Below are positions 1-12,375 of a stretch of DNA of 64,000 nucleotides, piece by piece. The notes under the pieces were generated by a model. It was given only the letters and a program-made list of their open reading frames with translations, searched no databases and was not told the origin of the DNA. Location: assembly GCA_947184155.2 (NCBI GenBank), contig CAMXCT020001768.1, positions 62,001-126,000 of the forward strand, written 5' to 3'. The stretch is from Cladocopium goreaui. Lineage: Eukaryota; Sar; Dinophyceae; Suessiales; Symbiodiniaceae. Positions within the stretch are counted from its first letter, which is position 1. Each line of letters begins with the position of its first letter. Position numbers and translations under genes: made by a program.

Positions 1-130
1 TAATATAATATATAATACAATATATGATGATATGTATATATAATAGAATATAGAATATATACTACAATATAGAATAGTATACATATGATTATATATAATT
101 ATGAAATACTATTCACAATCATCCTTTTTG
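1..130. repeat. AT-rich TA-type low-complexity tract
   Basis: Almost pure A/T with irregular TATA-like dinucleotide runs. No coding signal. The next ~600 bases are unique non-coding DNA apart from a palindromic element at 531. Confidence 0.8.
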
Positions 131-530
131 AAGGTAGCCTTTGATTTTTTCACAACGGTATAGACGGCCCATTGAAAGATGATTTGTGATGATTTACCCA
201 TAAACATTGCGATTTTCCATAGCTACGTGAAACAACGAGAGGGTATGTCTGAAAATTGGGTACAGCGCAGCCCCAAAATAGCCATGTATGGGGAGTATGA
301 TCATAAACCACAATCAACCAATAGATTTGGGAGACCCCAATTTCAAGCAAGCCCAACCAGTTTTCCCGGGTGTTTTTTTGTTTTGATCCGTCCTCCCAGC
401 AAATCTCAACTTACCTCATTTGCTTAGATTTGCGGTTTGTTGGTGAATTCGGGTGGCATTTTCCCAAAGGTATCCACTAGTCCGAAATCGCGACGAATCA
501 GATTTGAGAAAGTCGGAATCCAAAAAGAAT

Positions 531-608
531 TTCAGGATCCAAAGATGGAGGTACAGTACCATCTACGGCTATATTTTGTAGGTACCTCCATTTTTTATCG
601 CTTCCTGA
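531..608. mobile_element. palindromic MITE-like element, GGAGGTAC family
   Basis: Left arm TTCAGGATCC..GGAGGTAC, right arm GTACCTCC..CTTCCTGAA, with a short spacer. Related copies sit at 5327, 22174 and 24073. No ORF, so non-autonomous if mobile. Confidence 0.6.
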
Positions 609-745
609 AATGACCATTGATAATTCACATCACACGTCACGAAATCTCGATTCTTTGGGCCTGTCAGGACCATTACCGGAAGAAGGGCCAGAAGGGCCAG
701 AAGGGCCTGGGCAATTCCAACTGTCCCCCCAAAATTCCTGGCCAG

Positions 746-839
746 AAGATGTATTTCGCTGGACCCGATGCATGCAGCATTGCCAGTGCCAACATGATGT
801 ATCTGGCGCACGATGGACACATCAAGCGCGCAGTCAAGG
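746..839 (+). CDS. exon candidate of unknown protein
   Basis: An open stretch preceded by CCAG and followed by GTGAGA, an excellent 5' splice site. It encodes about 31 residues including the stretch YFAGPDACSIASANMMYLAH. Composition and splice signals are exon-like, but no family is recognised and neighbouring exons were not found. Confidence 0.4.
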
Positions 840-902
840 GTGAGATCATCGAAATGAAGCTGAGAAATCGGTGCTTTCAGCGATTTTTTATTTGTTAAAA
901 TT

Positions 903-985
903 ATGGTTCATCTATGGTTCATCTATGGTTCATCTATGGTTCATCTATGTTTCATCTTGTTTCATCTATGTTTCATCTATGTATC
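903..985. repeat. short tandem repeat, GGTTCATCTAT unit
   Basis: Six to seven imperfect copies of a 12-13 bp unit (GGTTCATCTAT / GTTTCATCTAT). Confidence 0.85.
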
Positions 986-1249
986 ATCCAGGAAACTGTG
1001 ATTTTTAAAACAGGTATACAATATATATAATATATATAACTATATATAATATATATATATAACTATGTATATATATACAGATTCAATATACATATAACCG
1101 TTATACAATCAACAGAACTAGCTGATTGGTAGCTTCAAATCTGAGGAACTGCGATGATGTCATGTGCCCAATCCCTGTGATCCCTGACTGCTACATGTCC
1201 CCTGGCATTTGCAAAGCAGATGCTGGCTCCTGGTTTTAGAACCACATGG

Positions 1250-1371
1250 GGATGGGTCAAAACCCTGGTACCGTGCTATGTTTCACCCCAAGTCATAGCT
1301 GGTAAATAAATGGATGTTCATCCCACTAAAAATGTATCTATAGGTATTGACCCATACCCACATTTTTCTGT
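1250..1371. mobile_element. TIR element, GGGTCAAAACC family
   Basis: Left end GGGATGGGTCAAAACC is an imperfect inverted match to the right end GGTATTGACCCATACCC. A second copy at 26184-26291 shares the internal CACTAAAAATGTATCTATAG block. Diverged fragments occur near 3760-3870, 12140-12240 (opposite orientation) and 35625-35690. Confidence 0.6.
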
Positions 1372-3870
1372 GTCTGAAAATTTTTCGGTTGACTTTCCTG
1401 GAACCCTTTTCTTTAAGTGGCTACTTTTTGAAAGGGAAAAGATTGATGAAGCCACAGAATTTGGGGGTTTCCCTTCACATTTTCAGACACAGCCACATTT
1501 GTGAGTGTCCATTCTGAATGATTTGGGATTATCAAATCCACAATTGAGCAGTGTTTACCAACCCTGGTTGGTGGATGATTTCTTCGGGGGTTATACTAAC
1601 CAAGATGTATTGGGGGATGATCACAATCCAAGGGGAAGATTTGCAGGTTGCGGGTACAAACCATGGTAAAGCCTGAAACAGGATTTTCCGCGAAAGTGTA
1701 TTTTAGACACATGCATGCCGCGAAAGAAAAACGCCACATCGCGAAAGGTTTGAGAAAGAGATGGCGAAAGGTTTGCGACAGAATAGAACACAAATCATCG
1801 GGGTTTCGGCAACCGCTCTGTTGAGTTTCCAAACAAGCCAATCTGATCCAATCTATTGAAAACATACTCATTCTAGGTATATGTATATATATATATGTGA
1901 TGATCAATGGTATACAAGATCGCCCCCTCTTTTTTTTCCCGCTTCAGGACATGGTTGCACCAGAAACAGCCAAAAGTGGACGGTTGCATCCCCAAAATTT
2001 CCAGAATTCGTTGGTAGAACTATGGTTTCGGCTTACGCTTTCCCTGGTTTCTCCAATCATTATACACATTACTGTCATTGTTACAAATAGAACCGTTTTG
2101 ATCAAACATCATATTGATGCATGAACTTCTATCGAGCCATTATCAACCACCGTTATTAAGAATCATTAACCATTATAAACCACCATCAGTGACATATGCT
2201 AACATATTTTCAATGATTAATCATTATTAACATAATAGTTCAAAGATGATGGTTTTTGACGGATCACTCGTTCTTTCTTAAGTGGCGCCGTTTCGGCAGT
2301 GTTGTTTCTCACTTAAATTCATTGATTTGGATAACTTCTTTCGAGACTTCAAGTCAATTACGCTGAAATTTGTCCAGGTTAAGAGGTTAAGAGGAACCCA
2401 TGAACTCTAGATATCTCTGCCATAAACTCATCAGTAATTTTGCCTGTAGCCAACCATTGTGAGTGAATCAGTAAATCTTATCCGTCTATAACATGTAATG
2501 TACATTGCAAAACAAACATGTTTTAAACAGCTATTGAGTAGTCCCACCGCCCGGAACAGCCCGTGGGTTTAACTGCGTTTTTTCTTGCTTTAATGGTGAT
2601 GAAGTTGCGTCATGACATTATGGGGTCAGAGGTGGGCGGGTGTGTTGACGTTCCTGGCACTTGTGTCTTGAAGATGATGCTACACTACGGCACGTTGTCT
2701 TGGAAGTTGCGTCATGTCATGATGGGGGTCCGGGGTGAAGGTGGAAGGGCACAGAGTGGCTGACCCTGCGTTATCTGAACTGAACTGGGTTTTCAATTTG
2801 TTTTCTGACAGTCTCTGGCACCTGCAACTCCAAACGAGTTCTATTTGGCATCATTAAAGAGATTGCTGAGAGCCAACTGACTTTGGCACACTCGGAAGGA
2901 AAACAATCAGCTTTGGACCCCCTGAAATGTTCGAAAACTTTCAAATCCTATGGTCCAAAAACCGGACATGTTTCATCCCAGATAAATATATTACGCATTC
3001 GCAGAATTCGTGAAGTTCTAGAAAAACTAGTACTTGCGCAGTTGGGAGCAATGCAGGTGGACGTTTTCGAAGGAAATTAGACCAGGAACTACACAAGAGA
3101 AATTTCAAGCACTGTACGCGTTTCAGCCCTTGCTATGGTTGCAAGATTCTTGCCCAATGTAATTGCTGAGATTCAATGCGCTTGGAATATGAAAAGTGTG
3201 ATTTCGTATCACGGTCCGCTGTGAGCGGTGGACCTAGTTAAGAACATGAGCAGCTATAGAATTGAGTCAATATTGAATTCACTAATATGTTTGCCTATAA
3301 ATCTCTTAAAATAGCTATTGTTCATGATAAACTCCCTGTTTTGGATAGTTAGGTCCGTATTTTTGTTGGTTAAGGCCGTATTTTGTTGGTGAATTCACAA
3401 TGTTTGTTGGTAAATGCCTGTTTTTGATCGTCGAATCCCTATCTTTGATAGTTAAATCCCCATTTTTCATGGTTAAATCAAGCGAAATCTGTGGATTCCC
3501 CATGTCTTTTCCGTTCAGGATGAGTGGTGCTGGATCATGCAACATGAAAAGTGGGGAGCCTGGGCGATGGCTCCACTTCCGGATGGCACTTTTGGGCATA
3601 CGCCTGACGTGGGCTATTGTGACTTGGGCGATGATTGATTGAAGAGATATACCGTGATATAGCTATTAAACATCTCTGGGGTTAACAAGTTAGCCCCAGT
3701 AACTAGTTCGTTATAAGTTATAAGTTATAAGTTATTGAAAAGATGATTGATTGAAGAGATATGGATGTGGGTCAAAATGGAAGACCATTCATGGGACCAC
3801 AGATGTGAATGTCTAGTTTAGCATTAACCATCCATAATTTTGGGGTACCTAATTTTGACCCATACCCATA

Positions 3871-3995
3871 TAGCCTCTGGTTGTGACTAACATGGTCATG
3901 GAAAGATCCACCATGTTTAAGAACGGTTAACCATCTATAAATCGATTAGGGCCATCGAAAAACCATGGCGAACTGTTAGTCATAACCAGATGGTA
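3871..3995. mobile_element. palindromic TIR element, CCCTCTGG family
   Basis: Ends TAGCCTCTGG and CCAGATGGTA enclose the family core (GGAAAGATCCACCATG, then AACCATGGCGAAC). 125 bp. Confidence 0.7.
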
Positions 3996-4116
3996 GATGA
4001 ACAATCTATTGAACAGATATACCTATTAAACATCTCTGGGGTTAACAAGTTAGCCCCAGTAACTAGTTCGTTATAAGTTATTTGCGTACCATAAACAATA
4101 GTGACATTGGAGTTAT

Positions 4117-4248
4117 GTTCACCAACCTAGATCTTTGGATGTTTGTGGGTTTATAAACCATAACAAAACCCCTATTAACTATAGTTATATCTACCATAAA
4201 GCCACTTATAAGGCAACTTAGCTATCTTGGGGGCCCCATCCTGTACCT
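4117..4248. mobile_element. partial GAGGCCCCC/GATGGGGCCCC family element
   Basis: Right end CTTGGGGGCCCCATCCTGTA with the family interior (AACTATAGTTATATCTACCATAAAGCCAC). The left end is lost or rearranged. A related fragment lies just upstream at 4037-4140. Confidence 0.5.
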
Positions 4249-4430
4249 ATACCCTCTGGTTATGACTAACATGGCCATGGAAAATCAACCCCGGATGAGA
4301 CTAAACCATGGTTTATGACAATTAGGGGGGTACCCCTCCAATAGTCATAATATGATACTTAAATGGTACCCTCCCAATTAAACAATCTAGGGGTTTATTA
4401 ATCCAGGGTTGACATTACCTATTAAACATC

Positions 4431-4649
4431 TCTGGAGCTTTCCGAAGTCATGGGGGTACTCGAGTACTCATCCAGTTCTCATCCATTTTCAGATGGTTTT
4501 CCTTATTTCATAAACATCAATCAACCATCCATTTTACCATCTGGTTATTTAACAGTTCGCCATGGAAATTCACCATGTTTAAGAACGGTACACCATCTAT
4601 TTCTATGGGCCATCTACACCATGGCTATGTTAGTCATAACCAGAGGGTA
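4431..4649. mobile_element. composite of a TIR element and a CCCTCTGG-family copy
   Basis: 4431-4534 matches 26810-26912 almost base for base, beginning GGAGCTTTCCGAAGTCATGG. 4535-4649 is a CCCTCTGG-family copy with ends TACCATCTGG and CCAGAGGGTA. The same junction is found at 26.8 kb, so the composite was duplicated as a unit. Confidence 0.65.
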
Positions 4650-5326
4650 GATGAACAATCTGGGTACATTTTCCTGACCTCACCGCTCAGTGGAATCATG
4701 GTTAGGAAAATCATCCTCAAATGGCTTTGATATATATATATATAAACAAATAGATAGATACATGACTATATATATATATATATGTTTGTATAAATAAATA
4801 AATAAATCTGTGTTGAAAATTGTTTGATTTATTTTACATTCAGGGCGATTACACTATTGATCATCATGAACAATATTGAGAAAAATGATAAACCTAAGTG
4901 TCTTTTGACATGATTTTGCTATTGTGACATGGAATATTACTGATAAGAATTTTCATTGTTTCCTGAATTATAATCACGAAACATGTTTGAGACCAGAAAA
5001 TATAATATGAACAAACGTGTCTATGATAGGCGATTTTGTGTTTTGATTCTTAGGACTATTAAAAAAACGAATCAATCAGAATTGTAACATCAATTGTGCT
5101 ACATGATGGTTGGTATTATGAGCCAAGAATCAAATCGGATTATTAATCAGCAATCAATTGAGATACTGTGGTTCCCTCCCCCGGTACTTGGTGGCGCAGC
5201 CCACTTAAGAAGTGGGTGAGTTCACACCTTTGTAGTTGATTTTCCCAGGAACTAAACCTCCATGGGGCCACAGGGATTTACCAGCTTGTTACGTTTGAGT
5301 ACCAGAGGCTATTTCAACGGGAGATC

Positions 5327-5424
5327 TCCAGGATCCGATGGAGGTACGTAAGCGTACCATATGTTTGGCCATATTCTGAGGGTATATCCCCCGGTAGGTA
5401 CCTCCATCAATTGGATCCTGAAAT
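5327..5424. mobile_element. palindromic MITE-like element, GGAGGTAC family
   Basis: Arms TCCAGGATCC..ATGGAGGTAC and GTACCTCCAT..GGATCCTGAA; the flank AAATGGCCATTGA also occurs beside the copy at 531. Confidence 0.65.
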
Positions 5425-6228
5425 GGCCATTGACTATTCCTTCTTTGGTGCTGGCATCCAAGGTTCAAATTATATCCCGGCCTACGAGAAAGCATACGCA
5501 AAGGCCAGGCGGCCAGGGTGTCAGGGGAAGACCAGGATCGCCACGGAAGTGGCAAAATGATGATAGAACTGGTGAAATCCAATTTGTTGATTTAAACATA
5601 TTTAAAACCACTATCATTGCACATGATACCTACTGGAACACCCACATAGCCACCCAATATCACTGCTCCTATATAAATTTTTTTGAACATGCCCGGAAAA
5701 ACTCGAAACTTCCATGGTTTACCACCATATTCCTTATGTTCTAACGATGGCCATTGATGGCCATATCGTTTGGGCCCAAGCCATCCATTTCTGCACACAC
5801 CCTTCATCTTCCGAAACTTCAACTTGGATCTTTCAAAGCACTCACATCGCCACATTTGAAAACCAGCGCCTTGCACACCCGACGTAACGAATTCCGTGCT
5901 TCATTTGTTTTTTTGATTTATACATGTTCATTCTTCGACCACATCCAGACTTTCTGTCTATTCACCATCTTGAACACAGCTTGGCGACCAAAATTGGTCC
6001 CTTGAAATCTGTCATAACCTGGCTCTCGCAGGCCCTTGGTCGAACTTTGATAAACTTTGATGAACTTTATCCCAGTTGGTGATATGTCTCCATATATCCC
6101 TCCATATCCCTTTTTTAAACATATATCATTTTTTCACATTTTTTCATATGATATCCTATATGAATCCCTCATGACATGCCCATAAACCCATGGTTTCCGC
6201 TTCCATGGTTTTTTATGTTCATCTGCAG

Positions 6229-6357
6229 GCCATGGAAAAGAATGACCAGATGAAACTCAAGGAGCTGAACAAGTCTTTAGAAATCCTCTGTCCCAGCGGC
6301 TGGGATTGGAGTTTGTTGCCGCCATTTTTAGCTGTTGTGAATTTCTCTGAGCCATGA
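6229..6357 (+). CDS. possible terminal exon, unknown protein
   Basis: Begins after CTGCAG, a good 3' splice site, and is open for 42 codons to TGA. The first half is charged and helix-like (KNDQMKLKELNKSLEIL). No family recognised. Confidence 0.35.
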   Translation, partial: AMEKNDQMKLKELNKSLEILCPSGWDWSLLPPFLAVVNFSEP

Positions 6358-6568
6358 TATTATCAGTTATTGCAACTGATTCTTTGAGATATAAACTATA
6401 TATATATTATTATATATTACATATATACCTATCATATACCTATATATTATATATATAGTTATACCCAAAAACGAGCTCAACTGTTCTTGGGGATCATGAT
6501 AAAGCCACCATCAGTCGCCAGTTTCTCCAGTGATGTGTCGACCTACCATGACGCGACATGTTTACTTG

Positions 6569-6718
6569 GTGGCAAACTACCCACGAATCGTAAGTGGGTT
6601 ATAACCCCAGTGATTTACATGGGATTTTTGTAGGGTTAATCCACTTATAACTGGGGTTATAACCCACTTACTAAGTGGGATGAGCCACCAAGTACCCGGC
6701 CTGGTAATTTAACATAGA
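6569..6718. repeat. long inverted repeat plus a truncated TACCCGGCCTGG end
   Basis: ACTTGGTGG...CACTTA and AAGTGGGTTATAACCCC recur in opposite orientation within 125 bp, giving a strong hairpin. A solitary TACCCGGCCTGG end follows at 6693. Related pieces are at 5187, 32750 and 36115. Confidence 0.6.
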
Positions 6719-6808
6719 GACATTGCCTGTCCTTTTTATGGAGAGATGTCATGCATTGGCCTAGGAGATTTCAAATATAGCAACATTGAGGATGCAGCAG
6801 AGTAGTGT

Positions 6809-6916
6809 TACCCTCTGGTAATTTAACATAGCTATGGAAAATCACCATGATTAATGGGAAATTCCACTATTTCTATGGTCATGTTCAATAGCTATGTTAG
6901 TCATAACCAGAGGGTA
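6809..6916. mobile_element. palindromic TIR element, CCCTCTGG family
   Basis: Complete 108-bp copy: TACCCTCTGG...CCAGAGGGTA, with the ATAGCTATGG / ATAGCTATGT inner arms facing each other. TA at both outer ends fits a TA target duplication of Tc1/mariner type. Confidence 0.8.
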
Positions 6917-7472
6917 ATAGAGTAAAAGTATGTGGTAGAATCCTGGTAGAAAGGGGAAATGGGGGGAATGGGAGTGTTATCGGCGTTATCGATTTACACA
7001 TCGAAAAATACGAATGGGACAATTGCGAGGAACAATTCGGAATTTATGAATAACCTATCAGTTCAATCAGTTTATCGGGAGATAATGGGAGATCTACCCA
7101 ATGATAGGATTTTGAATGTGTTTGAGAATGGTGTATACCCCCAAAATGCTGGATTTAGGGGTACCGAATTTTCAAACGCAGAAATTCCAGGGTTGCTTCA
7201 ACCCATGATGGGCAAATCATAGGTTTTATTGGGGCGGAAATTGGTCATTTTTACTCTTTATCTATCCAGTTCCCTCACCTTGAATTTCGGGTATCCATAA
7301 ATTGGGAAGTTGATGGAAATTATGTTCTAGCCATAACTGTTTATTTTCCCATCTCTGTTTTTTTTTCATTTCATGTTTTTGCCAACGGACTGAAGTTCCC
7401 GTGCTCGTGAAAAATCGTGCGTTTTTCCAAGGGGGTGGGGTTTTTGGGTCACCGTTTTTTTTGTCACCGCAG

Positions 7473-7636
7473 GCAGTGCGCAGACCTTCGACAATGCTTG
7501 GCGTCCCATCAGGGGGCAGTGCTTGCCTTATCGTCAGGAGCAGCAGAGCTGTTTCCAACAGCAAGACTTAGCGCCGGCCTTTACAGGGGCTTTGGGGCCA
7601 CGATACAAGTTCCTTGGGGAAGAACGGTGGGATTGA
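7473..7636 (+). CDS. probable terminal exon, unknown protein
   Basis: Preceded by a T-rich tract and CCGCAG. Open for about 54 codons to TGA and rich in Gln, Trp and Arg (NAWRPIRGQCLPYRQEQQSC, then GALGPRYKFLGEERWD). Codon content is unlike the flanking repeats. It stops about 15 bases before the 20-bp satellite. No family recognised. Confidence 0.45.
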
Positions 7637-7649
7637 TATGGATTGGACA

Positions 7650-8095
7650 AAGACGGATTCAGAAACTACGCCGGATTCAGAAACTAGGGATTCAGAAACT
7701 GCTCGTCGGATTCAGAAAATAAACGTGGTATTCAGAAACTATTTCGTGGGATTCAGAAACTATTTCGTCGGATTCAGAAACTACTCGTGGTATTCAGAAA
7801 CTATTTCGTGGTATTCAGAAACTATTTCGTGGTATTCAGAAACTATTCGTAGTATTCAGAAACTATTTCGTGGTATTCAGAAACTATTTCGTGGTATTCA
7901 GAAACTACTCGTGGTATTCAGAAACTATTCGTAGTATTCAGAAACTATTGTCGTCGGATTCAGAAACTGCTCGTGGTATTCAGAAACTATTTTCGTAGTA
8001 TTCAGAAACTATTTCGTCGGATTCAGAAACTACTCGTGGTATTCAGAAACTATTTTTGCAGTATTCAGAAACTATTTTCGTCGGATTCAATGCTG
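7650..8095 (+). repeat. 20-bp satellite, GGTATTCAGAAACTATTTCG
   Basis: About 21 copies of a 20-21 bp unit in which GGATTCAGAAACT and GGTATTCAGAAACT alternate. It is open in several frames only because the unit lacks stops. The array at 10645-10990 carries the same core in the opposite orientation. Confidence 0.95.
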
Positions 8096-8139
8096 ACTCT
8101 ATGGTTTCTCCCAGCAATGATTGTGGTATCCCAGCAACT

Positions 8140-10140
8140 ATTCAAAACCGCCACCCCCTCTGGCCAATACGATGCAAAGGATCTTAACTTGAACTTATCT
8201 TCATGAGGGATCAAAACTGCCACCCTCTCTGGCCAATACATTGAATAGGATCTTAACGAAACTTAGCGAATAGGATCTTAACTTGAACCTATCTTCATGA
8301 GGGATCAAAACTGCCACCCTCTCTGGCCCATACATTGAATAGGATCTTAACTTCAACTTTTCCCCAGGAGAGATCAAAACTGCCACCCCCTCTGGCCAAT
8401 ACGATAAATAGGATTTTAACTTGAACTTATCTTCACGAGGGACAAAGCCGCCATCCCCTCTGGCCAATACATTGAATTGGATCTTAACCTCAACTTTTCT
8501 CCAGGAGGGATCAAAACTGCCACCCCCTCTGGCCCATACATTGAATAGGATCTTAACTTCAACTTTTCTCCAGGAGAGATCAAAACTGCCACCCCCTCTG
8601 GCCAATACATTGAATAGGATCTTACCTTGAAATTATCTTCATGATGAATCAAAACTGCCACCCCCTCTGGCCAATACGGTGCATAGGATCTTAACTTGAA
8701 CTTATCTTCATGAGGCATCAAAACTGCCACCCCCCTCTGGCCAATACATTGAATAGGATCTTAACGAAACTTAGTGAATAGGATCTTACCTTGAACCTAT
8801 CTTCATGAGGGATCAAAACTGCCACCTCCTCTGGCCAATACGATAAATAGGATCTTAACTTGCACTTATCTTCATGAGGGACAACACCGCCATCCCCTCT
8901 GGCCAATACATTGAATAGGATCTTAACCTCAACTTTTCTCCAGGAGGGATCAAAACTGCCACCCCCTCTGGCCCATACATTGAATAGGATCTTAACTTCA
9001 ACTTTTCTCCAGGAGGGATCAAAACTGCCACCCCCTCTGGCCAATACATTGAATAGGATCTTACCTTGAAATTATCTTCATGATGAATCAAAACTGCCAC
9101 CCCCTCTGGCCAATACGGTGCATAGGATCTTAACTTGAACTTATCTTCATGAGGGATCAAAACTGCCACCCCCCTCTGGCCCATACATTGAATAGGATCT
9201 TAACGAAACTTATTGAATAAGATCTTACCTTGAACCTATCTTCATGAGGGATCAAAACTACCCCCCCTTTGGCCAATACGATAAATAGGATCTTAACTTT
9301 TGTTCCTTATCTTCATGCGGGACAAAACCGCCATCCCCTCTGGCCAATACATTGAATAGGATCTTAACCTCAACTTTTCTCCAGGAGGGATCAAAACTGC
9401 CACCCCCTCTGGCCCATACATTGAATAGGATCTTAACTTCAACTTTTCTCCAGGAGGGATCAAAACTGCCACCCCTCTGGCCAATACATTGAATAGGATC
9501 TTACCTTGAAATTATCTTCATGGGGATTCAAAACTGGCCAATACGGTGCATAGGATCTTAACATATCTTAACTTGAAATTATCTTCATGAGGGATCAAAA
9601 CTGCCACCCCCTCAGGCCAATACATTGAATAGGATCTTACCTTGAACTTATCTTCATGATGAATCAAAACTGCCACCCTTCTGGCCAATACGGTGCATAG
9701 GATCTTAACTTGAACTTATCTTCATGAGGGATCAAAACTGCCACCCCCCTCTGGCCCATACATTGAATAGGATCTTAACTTCAACTTTGCTCCAGGAGGG
9801 ATCAAAACTGCCACCCCCTCTGGCTAATACTATGAACAGGATCTGAACTTGAACTTAACTTCCTGAGGGATCAAAACTGCCACCCCCTCTGTCCAATACG
9901 ATGCATAAAATCTTCACTTGAACTTATCTTCATGAGGGATCAAAACTGCCACCCCCTCTGGCCCATACATTGAATAGGATCTTAACGAAACTGATTGAAT
10001 AGGATCTTACCTTGAACCTATCTTGATGAGGGATCAAAACCGCCATCCCCTCTGGCCAATACGATGAATAGGGTCTTGACTTGAACTTAACTTTATGAGG
10101 GATCAAAACTGCCACCTCCTCTGGCCTATATAATGCGTTA
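8140..10140. repeat. 2-kb satellite of ~70-bp units
   Basis: Unit contains GATCAAAACTGCCACCCCCT, then GGCCAATACATTGAATAGG and either ATCTTCATGAGG or TTCTCCAGGAGG. A longer variant with GGATCTTAACGAAACTTA recurs near 8249, 8755, 9193 and 9977, so units are grouped in a higher-order pattern. The minus-strand open frames here are repeat artefacts. Confidence 0.95.
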
Positions 10141-10194
10141 GGGGTAGACCCTGCCCAAAGAGTGATCATCCGATACACTTACGTGGTACCGCCC

Positions 10195-10645
10195 TAATTG
10201 AATCATATACGCTACATGTTACTACGCTGCTGAGATCTCCGGGATCGTTGCTACGTTGCTTGTTACTACGCTGCTGGGATCTCTGGGCTCGTTGCTACGT
10301 TACTTGTTACTACGCTGCTGATGGGGTAGGGTGGGGTAGGGGGGGGCATGTCAACGTTCCTTGAACTTCGTACGTTATAGTGTGCTACACTGCTGAGATC
10401 TCTGGGATCGTTGCTACGTTACTTGTTACTACGCTGCTGATGGGGTGGGGTGGGGTGGGGTAGGGGGGGCATGTCAACGTTCCTTGTACTTCGTACATTA
10501 TAGTGTGCTACGCTGCAACGATCTGTGGGATCTAAAACTACGTTACATGTTACTACGCTGCTGGCATCTCTGGGACCTTACTACGTTACTTGTTACTACG
10601 CTGCTGAGATCTCTGGGATCCTTGCTACGTTACTTGTTACTACGG
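10195..10645. repeat. ~43-bp satellite, TTGTTACTACGCTGCTG
   Basis: Repeats of TTACTTGTTACTACGCTGCTG with AGATCTCTGGGATCGTTGC. Some units are separated by GGGGTGGGGTAGGG tracts followed by CATGTCAACGTTCCTTG. Confidence 0.9.
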
Positions 10646-10990
10646 GTTTCCAGTTTCCAATTATATCAGTTTCCAAATACCAATCTCAGTTTCCGAATAC
10701 CTTTTTCCAGTTTCCGAATACGACTCCCAGTTTCCGAATACCACTTTCCAGTTTCCGAATACCACTTCCAGTTTCCGAATACCAGTTTCCGAATACCACT
10801 TCCCAGTTTCCGAATACCACTGTCCAGTTTCCGAATACCACTGTCCAGTTTCCGAATACCACTGTCCAGTTTCCGAATACCACTGTCCAGTTTCCGAATA
10901 CCACTGTCCAGTTTCCGAATACCAGTTTCCGAATACCAGTTTCCGAATACCAGTTTCCGAATACCACTCGCCAGTTTCCGAATACCACCG
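10645..10990 (-). repeat. 20-bp satellite, inverted relative to the 7.65-kb array
   Basis: About 17 copies of CAGTTTCCGAATACCACTGT and shorter forms. Read on the minus strand the core is GGTATTCGGAAACTG, one base from the GGTATTCAGAAACT core at 7650-8095. Confidence 0.95.
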
Positions 10991-11117
10991 TGACCATATG
11001 GATTGATAGCATTTTTCGAAGAGCAGATTGGAAAATCAAGAAGCATTGACTCAGCAAATGGCTTTGTTCAAAACCGGATGGGATACCGGATGCAGAAAGT
11101 TGTGGGAATTTGGATGG

Positions 11118-11190
11118 TGATGACGACGATGACGATGAGGATGACGACGATGACGACGAGGAGGAGGAGGATGATGATGATCATGATCAT
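11118..11190. repeat. GAT/GAC trinucleotide tract
   Basis: Degenerate GATGACGAC / GAGGAG repeats running into ATGATGATCATG. Followed by a TATA-rich patch. Confidence 0.9.
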
Positions 11191-11333
11191 GATGATGTAC
11201 ATACATATATAGATGCATACACATGTATACATATATATATAAATGCAAATCGATATAGATATACTTAAACACCCTACTCAGCATTTCCCACCTGTTCCGC
11301 AAACTTCCATGGTTTCTCTAGGTTGGATGACAA

Positions 11334-11463
11334 AGGTTTTCCCATGGAACGTCCACTTGCGTGCGCGCCGGACCTCGTTTGCACGGCCCCCAACTTCAAT
11401 GTGTTGCCCAGCACCTGCGTGCAAAAACGACCGCAGAACATTTGTTGCCTGGTGAAGACCTAG
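11334..11463 (+). CDS. possible cysteine-rich terminal exon
   Basis: After ACAAAG the frame containing ACAPDLVCTAPNFNVLPSTC runs to a TAG. The spaced cysteines resemble secreted disulfide-rich modules. A second frame is also open across the same bases, which lowers confidence. Confidence 0.3.
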
Positions 11464-11913
11464 GTACATGTGCATGTAGGAACAAGAAACCACCCATGAC
11501 TGGGAATGGTAAGTAAACATGCCACCTATAAAAAATGCTGATGACTGGGGGATGGTGCAAATGGCATCGTTTTTACTGGGGGATTGTTTGTATTTATTTA
11601 TGGGGGATGGTGCAATAACCACAGTATTCAAATATGGGTGATTTACCATTGCTTTACCAAGCATTCTCGTGATTTCATGCGCCAGAGGCGAAGCTTTTGA
11701 TGGAGTTTGTTGGATTTTTTTTTTAAGGGAGGCAAATCATCCAAAGTAACCAATTTTATCCAATTTTTGTATTGACACCCATGGTGACGACTGGGGATTC
11801 TCCATTCTCAGAGCCCCCAGATGGAATTTTTGGGAAATCAAAATCAATGGCTTCTCCAATGTGTATCAGCAAGAATTCATTGTACCGATAGCAAGTTTCG
11901 CCAATTTGTTGAA

Positions 11914-12030
11914 TACCCGGCCTGGTAATTTGTTACATAACTATGGAAAGATCCACCATTTTTCATGGGACATTTCACATGAAAAATGGTGATTTTCCAT
12001 AGTTATGTTAGTTATGATTACCAGATTGTA
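11914..12030. mobile_element. TIR element, hybrid ends (CCCGGCCTGG / CCAGATTG)
   Basis: Left end TACCCGGCCTGG, right end CCAGATTGTA; interior GGAAAGATCCACCATT and GGTGATTTTCCATAG are the usual family arms. Confidence 0.7.
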
Positions 12031-12375
12031 CATGGTTCCCATCGCATTGAGCATGGAATACTAAAAATTGGGTCTGGATCTGATGTTCGTATTGAGTATC
12101 CACAAAACATCGCTAATAGACAAAAACAAATACTATTGAAGTGGCTATGGATCAATACCTATAGATACAGTTTATTAGGGGATGAACATCCATAAATCCC
12201 AGCTATTTTGATGTTCACCAGGGGTACAAGGTTTTGACACACTGTCAAGTGACAAAAACGATGGTTTCCTACTGACAAAAAAAACACAACCAGCTAAGGC
12301 TACTATGGTCCATGGTGGGATTCCAGCGATTGTCCACGTGATCACATGAAGGGCAAGCCGGGCTTGACTTACGAT

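Larger units (their letters stand above)
840..6228. other. non-coding stretch with repeats
   Basis: No convincing exon. It contains a 13-bp tandem tract (903-985, unit ATGGTTCATCT-like), AT tracts at 1015-1080 and 4730-4805, and palindromic elements described separately. The short open frames on both strands have no domain or splice support. Confidence 0.5.

Noticed and set aside
7650-8095. Possible CRISPR array (20-bp repeats)
   Set aside because: No unique spacers of constant length, no cas genes, and a eukaryotic context.
7614-10178. Repetitive 'protein' frames on both strands
   Set aside because: Periodicity equals the satellite units and no stop-free selection is evident beyond the unit itself.
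10445-11057. SFRIPLS / VFGNWTV repeat frames resembling a repeat protein
   Set aside because: Every frame of a 20-bp stop-free unit remains open; product is an artefact of the satellite.
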